Assembly (NCBI GenBank): GCA_947462335.1
Contig: OX381710.1
Location: 37,075,204-37,139,203, forward strand
Origin: Harmothoe impar
Taxonomy: Eukaryota; Annelida; Polychaeta; Phyllodocida; Polynoidae
Length of the DNA: 64,000 bases
Reading direction: 5' to 3'
In this document: piece after piece, positions 12,401-20,255 of the stretch
Position numbering within the stretch: the first letter of the stretch is position 1
How the letters are laid out: every line of letters begins with the position of its first letter
Made by a program: the position numbers and the translations under genes
Notes under the pieces: model-generated
Databases searched by the model: none
The model's input: the letters and a program-made list of their open reading frames with translations, nothing else
What the model was told of the DNA's origin: nothing

Positions 12401-14441
12401 CCCACCTGCTTGCAGGGAAACTAACAACTGTTAACTACCCAATGGATTGCCCGTTGTTACACTCTGTATAGCAGAGGTTAGAGTTTCCTCTGCTACTACG
12501 TCACAGGGTGGTGACTGGGGGGCAAACAGAGGCGTCCACGTGGTTAGGTAGTTGTACCATGATAGGATCATTGGACCAATCTTTATAATATTTGCATACC
12601 TGAGTGATAGTATAGTCTGTAGTTTGTATTATCGTTATACATACACTGAAAACTTAGGCATATCCGAAACTAATCACTGCTGATTAGTTAGGGTAATCAT
12701 GCTGATTAGTGAGGATAAAGTCATCACGGTGATGAGTGAAAGTCATTGTCTCGATTACATTATTTGCCACTAGGGGGCCCCACTAGACAAAAATGGAATA
12801 CGCAGGACCTACTCTAGACCATTTACTAATTTTATCTATATTTACTCTGACCATAGAAACTTATAGAATGGAATATATGAAGAATATTACTACATTAGAA
12901 ACTAAAATACATTACAAGTAAGTTCTGAGAAAAATTCTCAAGGGCACACATATATGTACACAGGGACACCTTTTTTTGTGTCTGAAACAACATTTACTAA
13001 TGTTAGGATAGGCTGTCAGTTACTATACACATCTATGCCTTATTTGGCTTGCTATGAGGGGTAGAAATGCTCTTAATTATTAGTCTGATGACAGGAACAG
13101 GGGGTAATTATGGAATTATTAGGGGTTGATACCTTGTTGTACAGAGAAATAAATAATAAAATTTGTCATAAATGATTTAAGAAAGGTAATCACAGTGATA
13201 ACCCTGGGTCATCACATGTGATTACTCTAGTGATTACTAGGTAATCACTTGTGTCACAATCACCGTGATGACAAAAAGTAATCACTCTTGATTACTTTTT
13301 CCCCCATAGAGTTCTCAGTGTATGATATATAAGAGAGTACTGAAACATATGTCTATTTTATAACAATTTATAATGTATTTATGTGACCTTTACTGTGTGA
13401 GATATGGTTCATATACCTTATAAAGTTTCACCCACGTGGCTTTTGTTTGCCCCCCACTGTTCTATTATAAGTTGCAATCTACAACTCTTACCTCTGCTAT
13501 GGAAGTATGGCGAGTGATCAGGGCCAGTGCTCAGTGATTGGGTGGGGGAGGGAGGGACAGCCAGTGGGAGGTAAGTGCTTCAGGCAGACTGACCACTGCA
13601 GAGGCCCAGGGGGCCACTCCCACAGTTTTGGCTAGCATGTGTGACCATGATTCCAAGGGAAAGGGTACTTTCTGGGGCCCTTTATAGATAGGGATTAGGA
13701 GGGGTTTCTCATCAAATTAGTGCTAGTTTGTTGATTTACCTCTTGTGATAAGAATACCAGGTTTGAAGTGATATTTGCACATGCATGTAGTTTCTATAGA
13801 AAATATATGGGGTGGCCTCCCCATTGGGTAGGTTGTCACCCAATATGAGATCACATTGGGTATTTGGGCTGTAGTTCATGTGCTTCTCACTGGGGACAGC
13901 ACAATCACTGATATTTAGGATATGAGGTCTCATGGATTGGCCCCCAACTAAACCAAGTAATAAATGAATAAATATAGCTCTACAGGAGTTACCTTTAGAT
14001 AGGAAGTCAGTTAACATACCTAGGTACCTGATTAAAATAGCGAAATTGCCAATTATAAAACCTCCGGATGTGGTCTTCAATACCGGGTATGATTGGGGCC
14101 AGCCATAAATTCCATCACACCGGAGCCGGGAGGTGGTCTTGGTCAGAGTGAGACATACAATGATGAAGGTGTGGGGATAAGCGTGACAGGAGGCTGGGTT
14201 GGTGTTGAAAATGGTCCATATCTGTGACATAATTTGTGGACGACCCCTATGGTACAAACGTATATGTATTGGAACCAAGAGCACGTGTTTGAAACATCCA
14301 ACTCTGTTTAGCTTTATAATCTAAAAAAAAAAGAGGAAGAAGAGCACTTACTATATTTTCTAAGATCTGCTTTCGTCGTGGTGATCCACTTGCCAGAACA
14401 ATACGTTGGGACGCCAAGATGTGCATAAGTGGTTGAAGCAT
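3460..14441 (-). CDS. Maf-family nucleoside triphosphate pyrophosphatase (ASMTL N-domain-like), 6 coding exons
   Basis: Coding exons in transcript order: 14441-14352, 11955-11818, 8468-8365, 4708-4650, 4304-4202, 3607-3460. All have GT-AG borders and join in frame to about 213 aa, the usual size of a stand-alone Maf protein. Visible Maf motifs: LASGSPRRKQIL at residues 16-27, GADTVV at 84-89 (catalytic Asp86), SGRSHTVYTGV, and GEPMDKAGGYGIQAAGG near the C-terminus. Family members hydrolyse dTTP/UTP and modified nucleotides to monophosphates, acting in nucleotide-pool cleaning. The closest relative I know is the N-terminal half of vertebrate ASMTL, but no methyltransferase domain follows: the stop at 3460-3462 comes directly after the Maf fold. 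The 5' UTR appears split, with an acceptor at 14486 and a possible first exon ending at 18476. Introns 2 and 3 carry a LINE, MITEs and a satellite. Confidence 0.93.
3981..4047. repeat. Inverted repeat, 27-bp arms, 13-base loop
   Basis: Arm 3981-4007 (GATGAGTTGGGATGATACAA at its start) is reverse-complementary to arm 4021-4047 with three mismatches. It lies in an intron of the Maf gene between the last two exons. It may be a small foldback element. Confidence 0.65.
5140..6690. repeat. 128-bp tandem repeat, about 11 copies, with a 385-bp trimeric higher-order period
   Basis: The marker TACACCCTAG recurs at about 5272, 5401, 5529, 5657, 5786, 5914, 6042, 6171, 6299, 6426 and 6554, a 127-129 bp period. 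Neighbouring copies differ, but copies three apart match closely (markers 385 apart), so the array runs A-B-C-A-B-C-A. Variants are told apart by GAATTTTTTGGCGGCTATC (A), AATTATGATCC (B) and AAATAGTAATTTTGACCC (C). Most units contain one or two GCCATCTTGG boxes, the reverse complement of the YY1 core AAGATGGC. The array lies in the Maf intron between 4709 and 8364. Confidence 0.9.
6691..8364. other. Maf intron sequence, no gene seen
   Basis: Holds a poly-C/poly-T duplication (about 6760-6870), homopolymer G at about 7461-7477, and a GC-rich CpG-containing patch at about 7320-7440 with a CCAAT-type TGATTGGAC box. The patch looks promoter-like in composition, but no exon could be tied to it. 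The small reading frames here show no recognisable protein. Confidence 0.4.
9110..9604 (-). mobile_element. Probable 3' UTR of the LINE
   Basis: Non-coding sequence directly downstream of the RT stop on the minus strand. It contains several short palindromes of the GCTACTCTAGTAGC type (around 9270-9460) that could fold in the element RNA. The distal end of the element is not sharply defined, and no target-site duplication was found. Confidence 0.4.
9605..10960 (-). CDS. Non-LTR retrotransposon reverse transcriptase, 5'-truncated, frame intact
   Basis: This minus-strand reading frame encodes about 450 residues of reverse transcriptase: VVPIPKTGK then NWRPVSLLPVPGKLMEK (RT motifs 1-2), CACYVDFSKAFDSIHH, FGVPQGSILGPLLFILYVNQ, catalytic MMYADDIVLLA, and the C-terminal KLQRLQNRGLRII helix typical of Jockey-superfamily elements (CR1/Daphne-like; clade uncertain). 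The frame has no stop until TAA at 9605. Upstream of about 10960 the homology ends and no apurinic endonuclease domain is present, so the copy is 5'-truncated, as is usual for target-primed LINE insertion. It lies inside the Maf intron between 8469 and 11817, in the same orientation as the gene. The unbroken frame suggests a fairly recent insertion. Confidence 0.88.
   Translation of the reverse strand, partial: SSAAASVVPIPKTGKLTEVSNWRPVSLLPVPGKLMEKIIHKHLTNIATENNLISPKQYGFEKGKGTPEAVYDLLNYLYSARDEGKIACACYVDFSKAFDSIHHTLLLKKLHEIGINKPLLKWIGSYLSSRRQSTVLNGMKSGEQEVRFGVPQGSILGPLLFILYVNQVSSLVTNTEIMMYADDIVLLAKDKDPKIVQQDIQQDLDRLVAWCHKHGLTINAKKTQAVWYTGKKKAERASHLEIKIRDTVLDSPPEYKYLGVKVDAGLTLNQQMAASRSTIGHKLFMFGKLRYLMEEAIAKIVYKQTILPYFDYCSFIIDGANRDQTDKLQRLQNRGLRIITKTFSIRTDTNLLHTQCDVERLDKRREKQLALFMFKQTRKLGLKPVENPRTRADQKIKFPQARHILARFERSPYYRGVRLSNRLHLEVQTSESVAQFKKKYDEHPLEAELCW
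11312..11535. mobile_element. MITE with TGTGCCTCTACATGGGT ends (copy 1)
   Basis: The ends TGTGCCTCTACATGGGT and ACCCATGGAGAGGCACA are inverted repeats. The 224-bp body is built of repeated GTGTCGATTTTT blocks. A second full copy lies at 17731-17955 and a partial one at about 39620-39700, so the family is dispersed. No reading frame is present. Confidence 0.75.
12468..13500. mobile_element. Nested inverted-repeat element inside Z
   Basis: The ends ATAGCAGAGGTTAGAGTT (12468) and the reverse complement of ATAGCAGAGGTAAGAGTT (to 13500) are inverted. Further in, GGGGGGCAAACA and CCACGTGG also occur in mirror order (12513-12543 and 13432-13462). This whole block is absent from the 28-kb copy of Z. 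No coding capacity was recognised. Confidence 0.55.
12636..13329. mobile_element. Innermost inverted-repeat element with GATTACT/AGTAATC palindromes
   Basis: The ends TATACATACACTGAAAACT and AGTTCTCAGTGTATGATATA are imperfect inverted repeats. Inside each end lie clusters of GTAATCA/TGATTAC palindromes (12670-12760 and 13190-13300), giving a foldback structure. It sits inside the element at 12468-13500, making a third nesting level. Confidence 0.5.
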
Positions 14442-14901
14442 GGTGACGATAAGGTTCCTTCGATGTCCAGCACATAGATGATAGGCCTGGAAGAAAGGTA
14501 AGAAAATCAATGCTCCTCGCCTTGCAGTCGGACACGTATCCAAGGCCACTCAAAAAAGAAAAGTTGTTTCTCATCACTAACCAGTGAAAATACGACAACG
14601 GCGTTTTTTTGTTTATTTTTTTTACTGGCTGCATTACTGATAGCATAAGCTTCAATTTGATACCAAATTTGCCAATATTTTTCCAATTTTAACATATTTT
14701 TCATCAAAAATGTAAAAAAGAAAAGAAAACGCATATATGGATGATTGAATCTATGAGATGAATGACTGCATCTATGAGGTGAGGGAGAAAACTGCTACCG
14801 GGACACGTCCCCATCTCTTTTGGAAGGATAGCAAGTGTTCTTTTATTTGCCTAGTCCTACCTGGGCTAGTACCATAGCTAGACTAACGCAGACAAATTTA
14901 G

Positions 14902-14990
14902 GTGTTGGACCTTGGGGGGGACCTTTGGAGGTGACCTAGGTGGGGACCTTGGGGGTGACCTAGATGAAACTACTATGGATCGAGGACCAG
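14902..14990. repeat. Detached fragment of the G-rich minisatellite
   Basis: This stretch repeats, nearly base for base, a segment of the main array around 16430-16520 (GGTGTTGGACCTTGGGGGGG, then GATGAAACTACTATGGATCG). It is separated from the main array by unrelated sequence and a Tourist-like MITE. Confidence 0.8.
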
Positions 14991-15100
14991 ACAAATCATG
15001 GGCTTTGATATCTCAGATGTGGTTCACTGAGGCCAGTGAGGGGGAATCCCATGCCAGACCACCAGCATGAAGGCCAAAACACAAAAGTGAAGACAATTAA

Positions 15101-15402
15101 GGGAGTGCTCATTTTTTAACAACAGGGGGGGGGGGGGCGGTGAGATTTCGCGCGCTGCGAAATCTTTTCACCCCCCCCTAGAGGGGGTCGAAACTTTTTA
15201 CCCCCCCCCCCCCCGGCAGGCCGAAAATCGCGCGCGTTCGCGCCCCTTTGTGGCATAGTAACGCGCTGGCTTTTTCCCTCAAAACAGGTTGAATTTTTTT
15301 GACCCCCCCCCCCCAAGAGGGGTCTAAATTTTTTACCCCCCCCCCGTCAAGGGGTCCAAATTTTTTACCCCCCCCCCCTGTTGATATAAAATGAGCACTC
15401 CC
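15101..15402. mobile_element. Tourist-like (PIF/Harbinger) MITE with TAA duplication
   Basis: It starts GGGAGTGCTCATTTTTTAAC, ends with the mirrored GAGCACTCCC, and is flanked by TAA at 15098-15100 and 15403-15405. A GGG-starting inverted repeat with a 3-bp TWA duplication is the signature of PIF/Harbinger elements. The 302-bp body holds G/C homopolymers and a CGCGTTACTATG-type core shared by all copies in the window. Confidence 0.8.
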
Positions 15403-15734
15403 TAAGAGACCCCGGAGCAGTGCACTACCGGTATACAATGGTCGAGGGGGGGGGGGGGGGCTTGAAAAATTATGCCCGTACTGTGTTAGCAGGCCCGTAG
15501 CCAGGGGGGTGACTTGGGGTACTCGTCACCCCCCCACGGAGCCCCAGAGAGAAAAAGGTCCACATTTTGGACCCCTAGACACTAGCTTTATAGAGGTTTT
15601 CGCGGCTTGTAAATCGGACAATTATTAAGGATTTTACAGAGTCAAACGTTAAAATTGAATTTTTGAATACATGTACCTGCAAATACAATTCACTTAATGC
15701 TATAATAGATATTTCATCCTATTGGATCTTAGGG

Positions 15735-17420
15735 AACTTCTGGGGAGCAAGGACTGTCGATGGTGTGGGACCTAGGTGGGAAACTTCTAGGGAGGGAGGT
15801 CCATGGGTGTTGTGGGACCTTTGGGGGACCTTTTGGGGTGACCTAGGTGGGGAACTTCTAGGGAGCGAGCACCATGGGTGTTGTGGGACCTTTGGGGGTG
15901 ACCCAGGCGGGGAACTTCTAGGGAGCGAGCACCATGGGGGTTGTGGAACCTTGAGGGGGGACCTAGGGGGGTGAAAACTTCTAGGGAGTGAGGACTGGCA
16001 ATGCTGTGGGACCTTGGGGGGTGACCTAGGTGGGAAACTTCTAGGGAGGGAGGTCCATGGATGGTGTGGGACCTTTGGGGGTGACTTAGGTGGGGAAATT
16101 CTAGGGAGCGAGGTCCATGGGTGTTGTGGGACCTTGGTAGGACCTTTGGGGGTGACCTAGGTCAGGAAATTCTAGGGAACGAGGACCATAGATGGTGTTG
16201 GACCTTGGGGGGAGGGGGGGAATCTTTGCAGTTGACCTAGGTGGGGACCTTTTGGGGTGACCTAGATGAAACTTCTAGGGAGCAAGGACTGTCGATGGTG
16301 TGGGACCTTGGGGGGTGACCTAGGTGGGAAACTTCTAGGGAGGGAGGTCCATGGATTGTGGCACCTTGGTGGGACCTTTGGGGGTGACCTAGGTCAGGAA
16401 ATTCTAGGGAGCAAGGACCATAGATGGTGTTGGACCTTGGGGGGGACCTTTGGAGGTGACCTAGGTGGGGACCTTGGGGGTGACCTAGATGAAACTACTA
16501 TGGATCGAGGACCACAGATGGTGTTGGACCATCTGCTGTGGGACCTTGGGGGGTGACCTAGGTGGGAAACTTCTAGGGAGGGAGGTCCATGGGTGTTGTG
16601 GGACCTTTGGGGGTGACCTAGGTGGGGAACTTCTAGGGAGCGAGCACCATGGGTGTTGTGGGACCTTTGGGGGTGACCCAGGCGGGGAACTTCTAGGGAG
16701 CGAGCACCATCGGGGTTGTGGAACCTTGGGGGGGGACCTAGGGGGGTGAAAACTTCTAGGGAGTGAGGACTGGCAATGCTGTGGGACCTTGGGGGGTGAC
16801 CTAGGTGGGAAACTTCTAGGGAGGGAGGTCCATGGATGGTGTGGGACCTTTGGGGGACCTTTGGGGGTGACTTAGGTGGGGAAATTCTAGGGAGCGAGGT
16901 CCATGGGTGTTGTGGGACCTTGGTAGGACCTTTGGGGGTGACCTAGGTCAGGAAATTCTAGGGAACGAGGACCATAGATGGTGTTGGACCTTTGGGGGGG
17001 GGGGGAATCTTTGCAGTTGACCTAGGTGGGGACCTTTTGGGGTGACCTAGATGAAACTTCTAGGGAGCAAGGACTGTCGATGGTGTGGGACCTTGGGGGG
17101 TGACCTAGGTGGGAAACTTCTAGGGAGGGAGGTCCATGGATTGTGGCACCTTGGTGGGACCTTTGGGGGTGACCTAGGTCAGGAAATTCTAGGGAGCAAG
17201 GACCATAGATGGTGTTGGACCTTGGAGGGGGGGGGACCTTTGGAGGTGACCTAGGTGGGGACCTTGGGGGTGACCTAGATGAAACTACTATGGATCGAGG
17301 ACCACAGATGGTGTTGGACCTTGGGGGGGACCTTTGGGGGTGACCTAGATATGGAACTTCTAGGGACTGAGGACTGGCAATGGTGTGGGACCTTGGTGGG
17401 ACCTCTGGTGGTGACCTAAA
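15735..17420. repeat. G-rich minisatellite, 60-70 bp units, with a 775-785 bp higher-order duplication
   Basis: Units share GGTGACCTAGGTGGGAAACT, TCTAGGGAGCGAG and GTGGGACCTTTGGGGG. TCTAGGGA blocks recur every 60-70 bp (15787, 15858, 15918, 15981, 16041 and so on). A block of about 775-785 bp is itself duplicated: 15981 matches 16755 and 16275 matches 17059. The plus strand has many runs of three or more G, so it could form G-quadruplexes. The glycine-rich open frames inside are products of the repeat, not genes. Confidence 0.9.
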
Positions 17421-17730
17421 GGCAATGGGAAGGGAAATAGCCTCCCAGAGGGATGGTCAGAGACATGGAGGCATATGGAGGGAGAGGTATAGGACTATCC
17501 TGAGAAGGAGTATTTGAGAGGCCCATATGTAGGGGAGGGATGTTCAAGGAAATTAATGGGTAATATTGTATAAATGAGAACACATCAATTTCTCAATCTA
17601 CAGCTCTTAAATGCACTAGAATGCATCATTTGTTCTCTAAATTTCAAAATTTTCTTGGGGGGAATGCCCCCAAACCCCCCTAGCTGCCATATATTGCCCC
17701 CCCCCCTCTAGAAATTCCTGGATCCAGCCC

Positions 17731-17955
17731 TGTGCCTCTACATGGGTACCCATAATTTTGACCATGTCGCTGTGTCGATTTTTAGCAGTAGGACCATGTC
17801 AATGTGTCGATTTTTAGGTATATAAGAACATAGAGAAAAATCCTTGTGGGTCAAATTTTATCCCTAATCTTCCTGTGTCGGTCGATTTTTAAAAGGGCCT
17901 AAAAGGGCCATGTCGCCGTGTCGCCTGTGTCGATTTTTACCCATGTAGAAGCACA
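17731..17955. mobile_element. MITE with TGTGCCTCTACATGGGT ends (copy 2)
   Basis: Same ends and GTGTCGATTTTT-rich body as the element at 11312-11535 and same length (225 bp), with scattered substitutions. It is flanked by CCC on both sides, too simple to be sure of a target duplication. Confidence 0.75.
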
Positions 17956-18178
17956 CCCCTAGTCAATCAGTATGGTAGGTGAAAATTACACACCTTAGCT
18001 GTGGAATATTAGATGCCAAAATGCATCAGAATGCACCATTGGAAGTCTAGTTATTTCAAATTTTCCGGGATGGTAAAAGGTCCACTTTGCGAGCCAGGTC
18101 ACCCCCCCATCTGGAGGTCTGGATACAGGCCTGGTTAGGGGCTTCAGCTGTGGGGGGGGGGGGGGGGGGGGGGGGTAA

Positions 18179-18371
18179 GGGAGTGTTCATTTATTAGTTA
18201 CAGCCTATACAGGGGAGGGGGGTGGTGGGTTGCGGGGGGGGGGGCGTAAACATTTCCGACCCCTCCTGAGGGGACGGGGGGGGGGGCGTAAAAAATCTAA
18301 CCCCTCTTGACGTGTACGAACTAACCACAACCCCCCCCCCCCGCCGGCACTCCGAGGTACAGTACATTCCC
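18179..18371. mobile_element. Tourist-like MITE, diverged copy
   Basis: Begins GGGAGTGTTCATTTATTAG after TAA (18176-18178) and ends CATTCCC before TAA (18372-18374). The interior is G- and C-homopolymer rich, with a 23-base G run immediately to the left. It lies only about 110 bases from the candidate promoter at 18.5 kb. Confidence 0.6.
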
Positions 18372-18476
18372 TAAACTACAGAGGTTATTTTTCTCCAATA
18401 GAAGCAGGGTTCGCAATTTTTAGATCCACTAAACTAGCACAGAACTAGGTTGATTAGTTCTGTGAAACTACTTACC

Positions 18477-18583
18477 GGTACCCACACCAACCAGTTTCAG
18501 CGTGGACCGGAAGTTATGACATGACCCGGAAGTCGATCACGGCGGTCGCTGTCAAAATGGCCGACATTTGTGACAGCTGAGCA
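18477..18583. promoter_or_regulatory. Candidate bidirectional promoter for Maf (minus) and ABHD18 (plus)
   Basis: Two ETS/GABP-type sites (ACCGGAAGT 18506-18514 and CCCGGAAGT 18525-18533) and a YY1-like AAAATGGCCG at 18554 lie within 50 bp, with no TATA box: the layout of a TATA-less housekeeping promoter. On the plus strand a donor (GCA/GTGAGTA) follows at 18584; on the minus strand a donor (ACCG/GTAAGTAG) follows at 18476. Both downstream coding exons (26854 for ABHD18, 14441 for Maf) are preceded by 3' splice sites, so each gene needs an upstream non-coding exon. This is the only place I saw that fits both. Transcription start points are not visible. Confidence 0.55.
18557..18580 (+). other. 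Upstream ORF of 7 codons in the candidate ABHD18 first exon
   Basis: ATG at 18557 has A at -3 and G at +4 (strong initiation context) and encodes MADICDS before TGA at 18578-18580, three bases before the candidate donor. It overlaps the YY1-like site. If transcription starts upstream of it, this uORF would precede the ABHD18 start and could damp its translation; the start point is unknown. Confidence 0.3.
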
Positions 18584-18939
18584 GTGAGTACCAAGTTTGT
18601 TTACAATTTAGGGTAAATTGTATGGTTATTTTGGTGGTATCTAAACGTTAGAAGCACACTGCTGTAAACATAATCCAAACATCAAAAGTGAAACAGAGGA
18701 TAGCTTGTGTTTGTGGCGCGATCGAAGTAGAAACCGGCAGTCAAAAAGATAACTGTTGCAGTAGCAGAAGATGCTAGATGACCTAGCTGTCACTTGAGTT
18801 GAGACAAGGACGAAACCGATTCAGCTGAACCGATTGCAGCCAATACTGCCAGTGCCACAGACACCCCTGTCGGGCGCCTAGATCTTAAACAATGCATTTA
18901 GCTGTTTATTGTTGGATGTGTATCGCCCAATATGATGAT

Positions 18940-19365
18940 ATCTACCTCTGAATGGGGGGGGGGGGGGAGTGGTGGATTTGGGATGGGGGGGGGGGAGCCG
19001 GGGGGGAGACAAAAAAAATATTGGATCCCTTGACTTGAGAGGGGTGGGGCACTAGCCTAGGGGGGCTAAATAGATCGCACCCCTTTTTTTAGTGAAAAGG
19101 CCAGCGCGTTACTATAGCTCCAAGACAAAGGGGTCACTCGGTCGGTTCATTCCAACGTGCCTGGGTGGGACCAAAAAAGTAGACCTCTGCCGCGTTGGGT
19201 AGGGGGGGGGGGGCTTCACCAGAGGCAGAGGAGAGCTCGAAGGGGGGGGCGGGGCGGGGCGCAAATTGGAAAATGTCAATCCATTAATTGGTTGGGTGGG
19301 GGGGGAAAAAATCACCTATTAAGGGAGTGCTCATTTTTTAATAACAGGGGGGGGGCGGTGAGATT
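18940..19365. mobile_element. Fragments of Tourist-like MITEs
   Basis: G-homopolymer tracts and an AAAAGGCCAGCGCGTTACTA core (about 19095) match the interior of the MITE family, and a fresh left end (GGGAGTGCTCATTTTTTAAT) starts at 19323 and breaks off near 19365. No complete pair of ends is present, so this is a composite of broken copies. Confidence 0.5.
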
Positions 19366-19369
19366 TCGC

Positions 19370-19415
19370 CCGGTGGATCTGCCGGCTGAGATTTATCAAC
19401 TAAGCCACCCGGCCG
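19370..19415 (-). mobile_element. Possible tRNA-derived SINE head (weak)
   Basis: On the minus strand GTGGCTTAGTTGATAAATC resembles a tRNA A box (TRGCNNAGTNGG), and AGATCCACCGGGC could be a degenerate B box about 15 bases on. It is followed on the minus strand by MITE sequence. No tRNA fold is proposed; this is suggestive only. Confidence 0.2.
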
Positions 19416-19772
19416 GAATTTTTTTTATTTATCTTTTTTATACTGAGGACTTACTAGTCAATTAAAAGTACAATGTATCCCACAGTTGATAACTCTTTCA
19501 ACTCTCCGTCTATGGTGAAAACTGTAATATGAGCTGATATGGGTCTGACAGAGGGGATGAGAAATAGACAGGGGTATCTGGTTAATGCTTTACCGTACAT
19601 TGAGCCTCGCACACCAGCCATGAGGAGGAGAAAAAAAGATTTAGGAAAAGAAAAAAGATTTTGCGGCCGCCCAGGTGACTTTTTTTTAGCCCACCCGCTC
19701 CACCGGGAACAAACTTTTTTTTTAAGTGTGGCCCGGTAATGAGAAAGAGACTTTGCCAAAGTCTTTGGCAAA

Positions 19773-20255
19773 ATGAAAAAGAAGTGCAAGTGTGGAAGTA
19801 TCGGCCACGTTTCGCAATACCGGTACCTGGGAACTAGGGGAGCCCCCCCCCCCCCCCCAGAAAATGTTGAAAATTTACTTACTCAAGGGCAGACCCAGGA
19901 AGAACACCTCTTGGAACACGCGGTCCTCACAAAGAGGCAGACATCTGTCCTCAGTAGGATCCCGTGTGACGCTCAGGTTCTCGACCCAGTGAAGTTTGAC
20001 AGAGAGGCCAGGAAGAAGGCAGAAGCCGCTGCCAAAAAAGCGCGCGAAGAAGCCAAAGCCGCCGAAGAAGCCGCCAAGAAGCAGGCTTTTCGGGAGGCCC
20101 TCCCTCGAGGAGGGCACCGAGGAGGCAACAGGGGCGGCGGAAAGCCGCACCGAGGAAACCGCGGAGGGTGGAAGCCCAAGGGACAACGGGATCCCCGTCT
20201 GACCCGAGGAAGTCGAGCCCACGCGAACAACGGGGACCAGGAGACACCGATGTAA
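19773..20255 (+). CDS. Penelope-like element upstream frame: K/E/A-rich then RGG-box protein
   Basis: A 160-codon frame just upstream of, and overlapping, the reverse transcriptase frame in another phase. The first half is ordinary; residues about 75-110 are Lys/Ala/Glu-rich (probable helix), and residues about 115-145 are an Arg/Gly-rich RGG box (RGGHRGGNRGGGKPHRGNRG), a typical RNA-binding segment. It overlaps the next frame (from 20168) by about 88 bases. It could be a separate ORF1 or the N-terminal end of the RT protein displaced by a frameshift. It is not similar to a host gene I recognise. Confidence 0.5.
   Translation: MKKKCKCGSIGHVSQYRYLGTRGAPPPPPENVENLLTQGQTQEEHLLEHAVLTKRQTSVLSRIPCDAQVLDPVKFDREARKKAEAAAKKAREEAKAAEEAAKKQAFREALPRGGHRGGNRGGGKPHRGNRGGWKPKGQRDPRLTRGSRAHANNGDQETPM

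Larger units (their letters stand above)
12083..14080 (-). mobile_element. Inverted-repeat transposon 'Z', long copy, with nested insertions
   Basis: The ends TTGAAGACCACCTCCGGAGG (12083) and its near reverse complement (ending 14080) form terminal inverted repeats. The outer parts match the element at 28154-29122 at high identity in opposite orientation. This copy keeps about 1.2 kb of interior missing from the 28-kb copy. It also has a clean, uninserted site where the 28-kb copy carries a MITE. Small reading frames shared by both copies (for example MLTDFLSKGNSCRAIFIHLL) reflect this similarity; none is a recognisable transposase. Confidence 0.8.
14486..18476 (-). other. Inferred 5' UTR intron of the Maf gene
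   Basis: The minus strand shows a strong acceptor, TTTTCTTACCTTTCTTCCAG, just before 14486, 45 bases upstream of the Maf ATG. A candidate donor ACCG/GTAAGTAG places the end of a non-coding first exon at 18476. This intron model is inferred; it would contain the G-rich minisatellite and several MITEs. Confidence 0.5.

Noticed and set aside
13736..14284. Open frame on the minus strand whose 92-residue end recurs at 28441-28722
   Set aside because: The match is explained by the two copies of element Z being nearly identical DNA; no transposase or known domain is visible and the frame is interrupted elsewhere.
15663..17254. Glycine-rich open frames of 67-103 codons on the plus strand
   Set aside because: They are the G-rich minisatellite read in an open phase; the same peptides repeat with the DNA unit and have no splice signals or domain.
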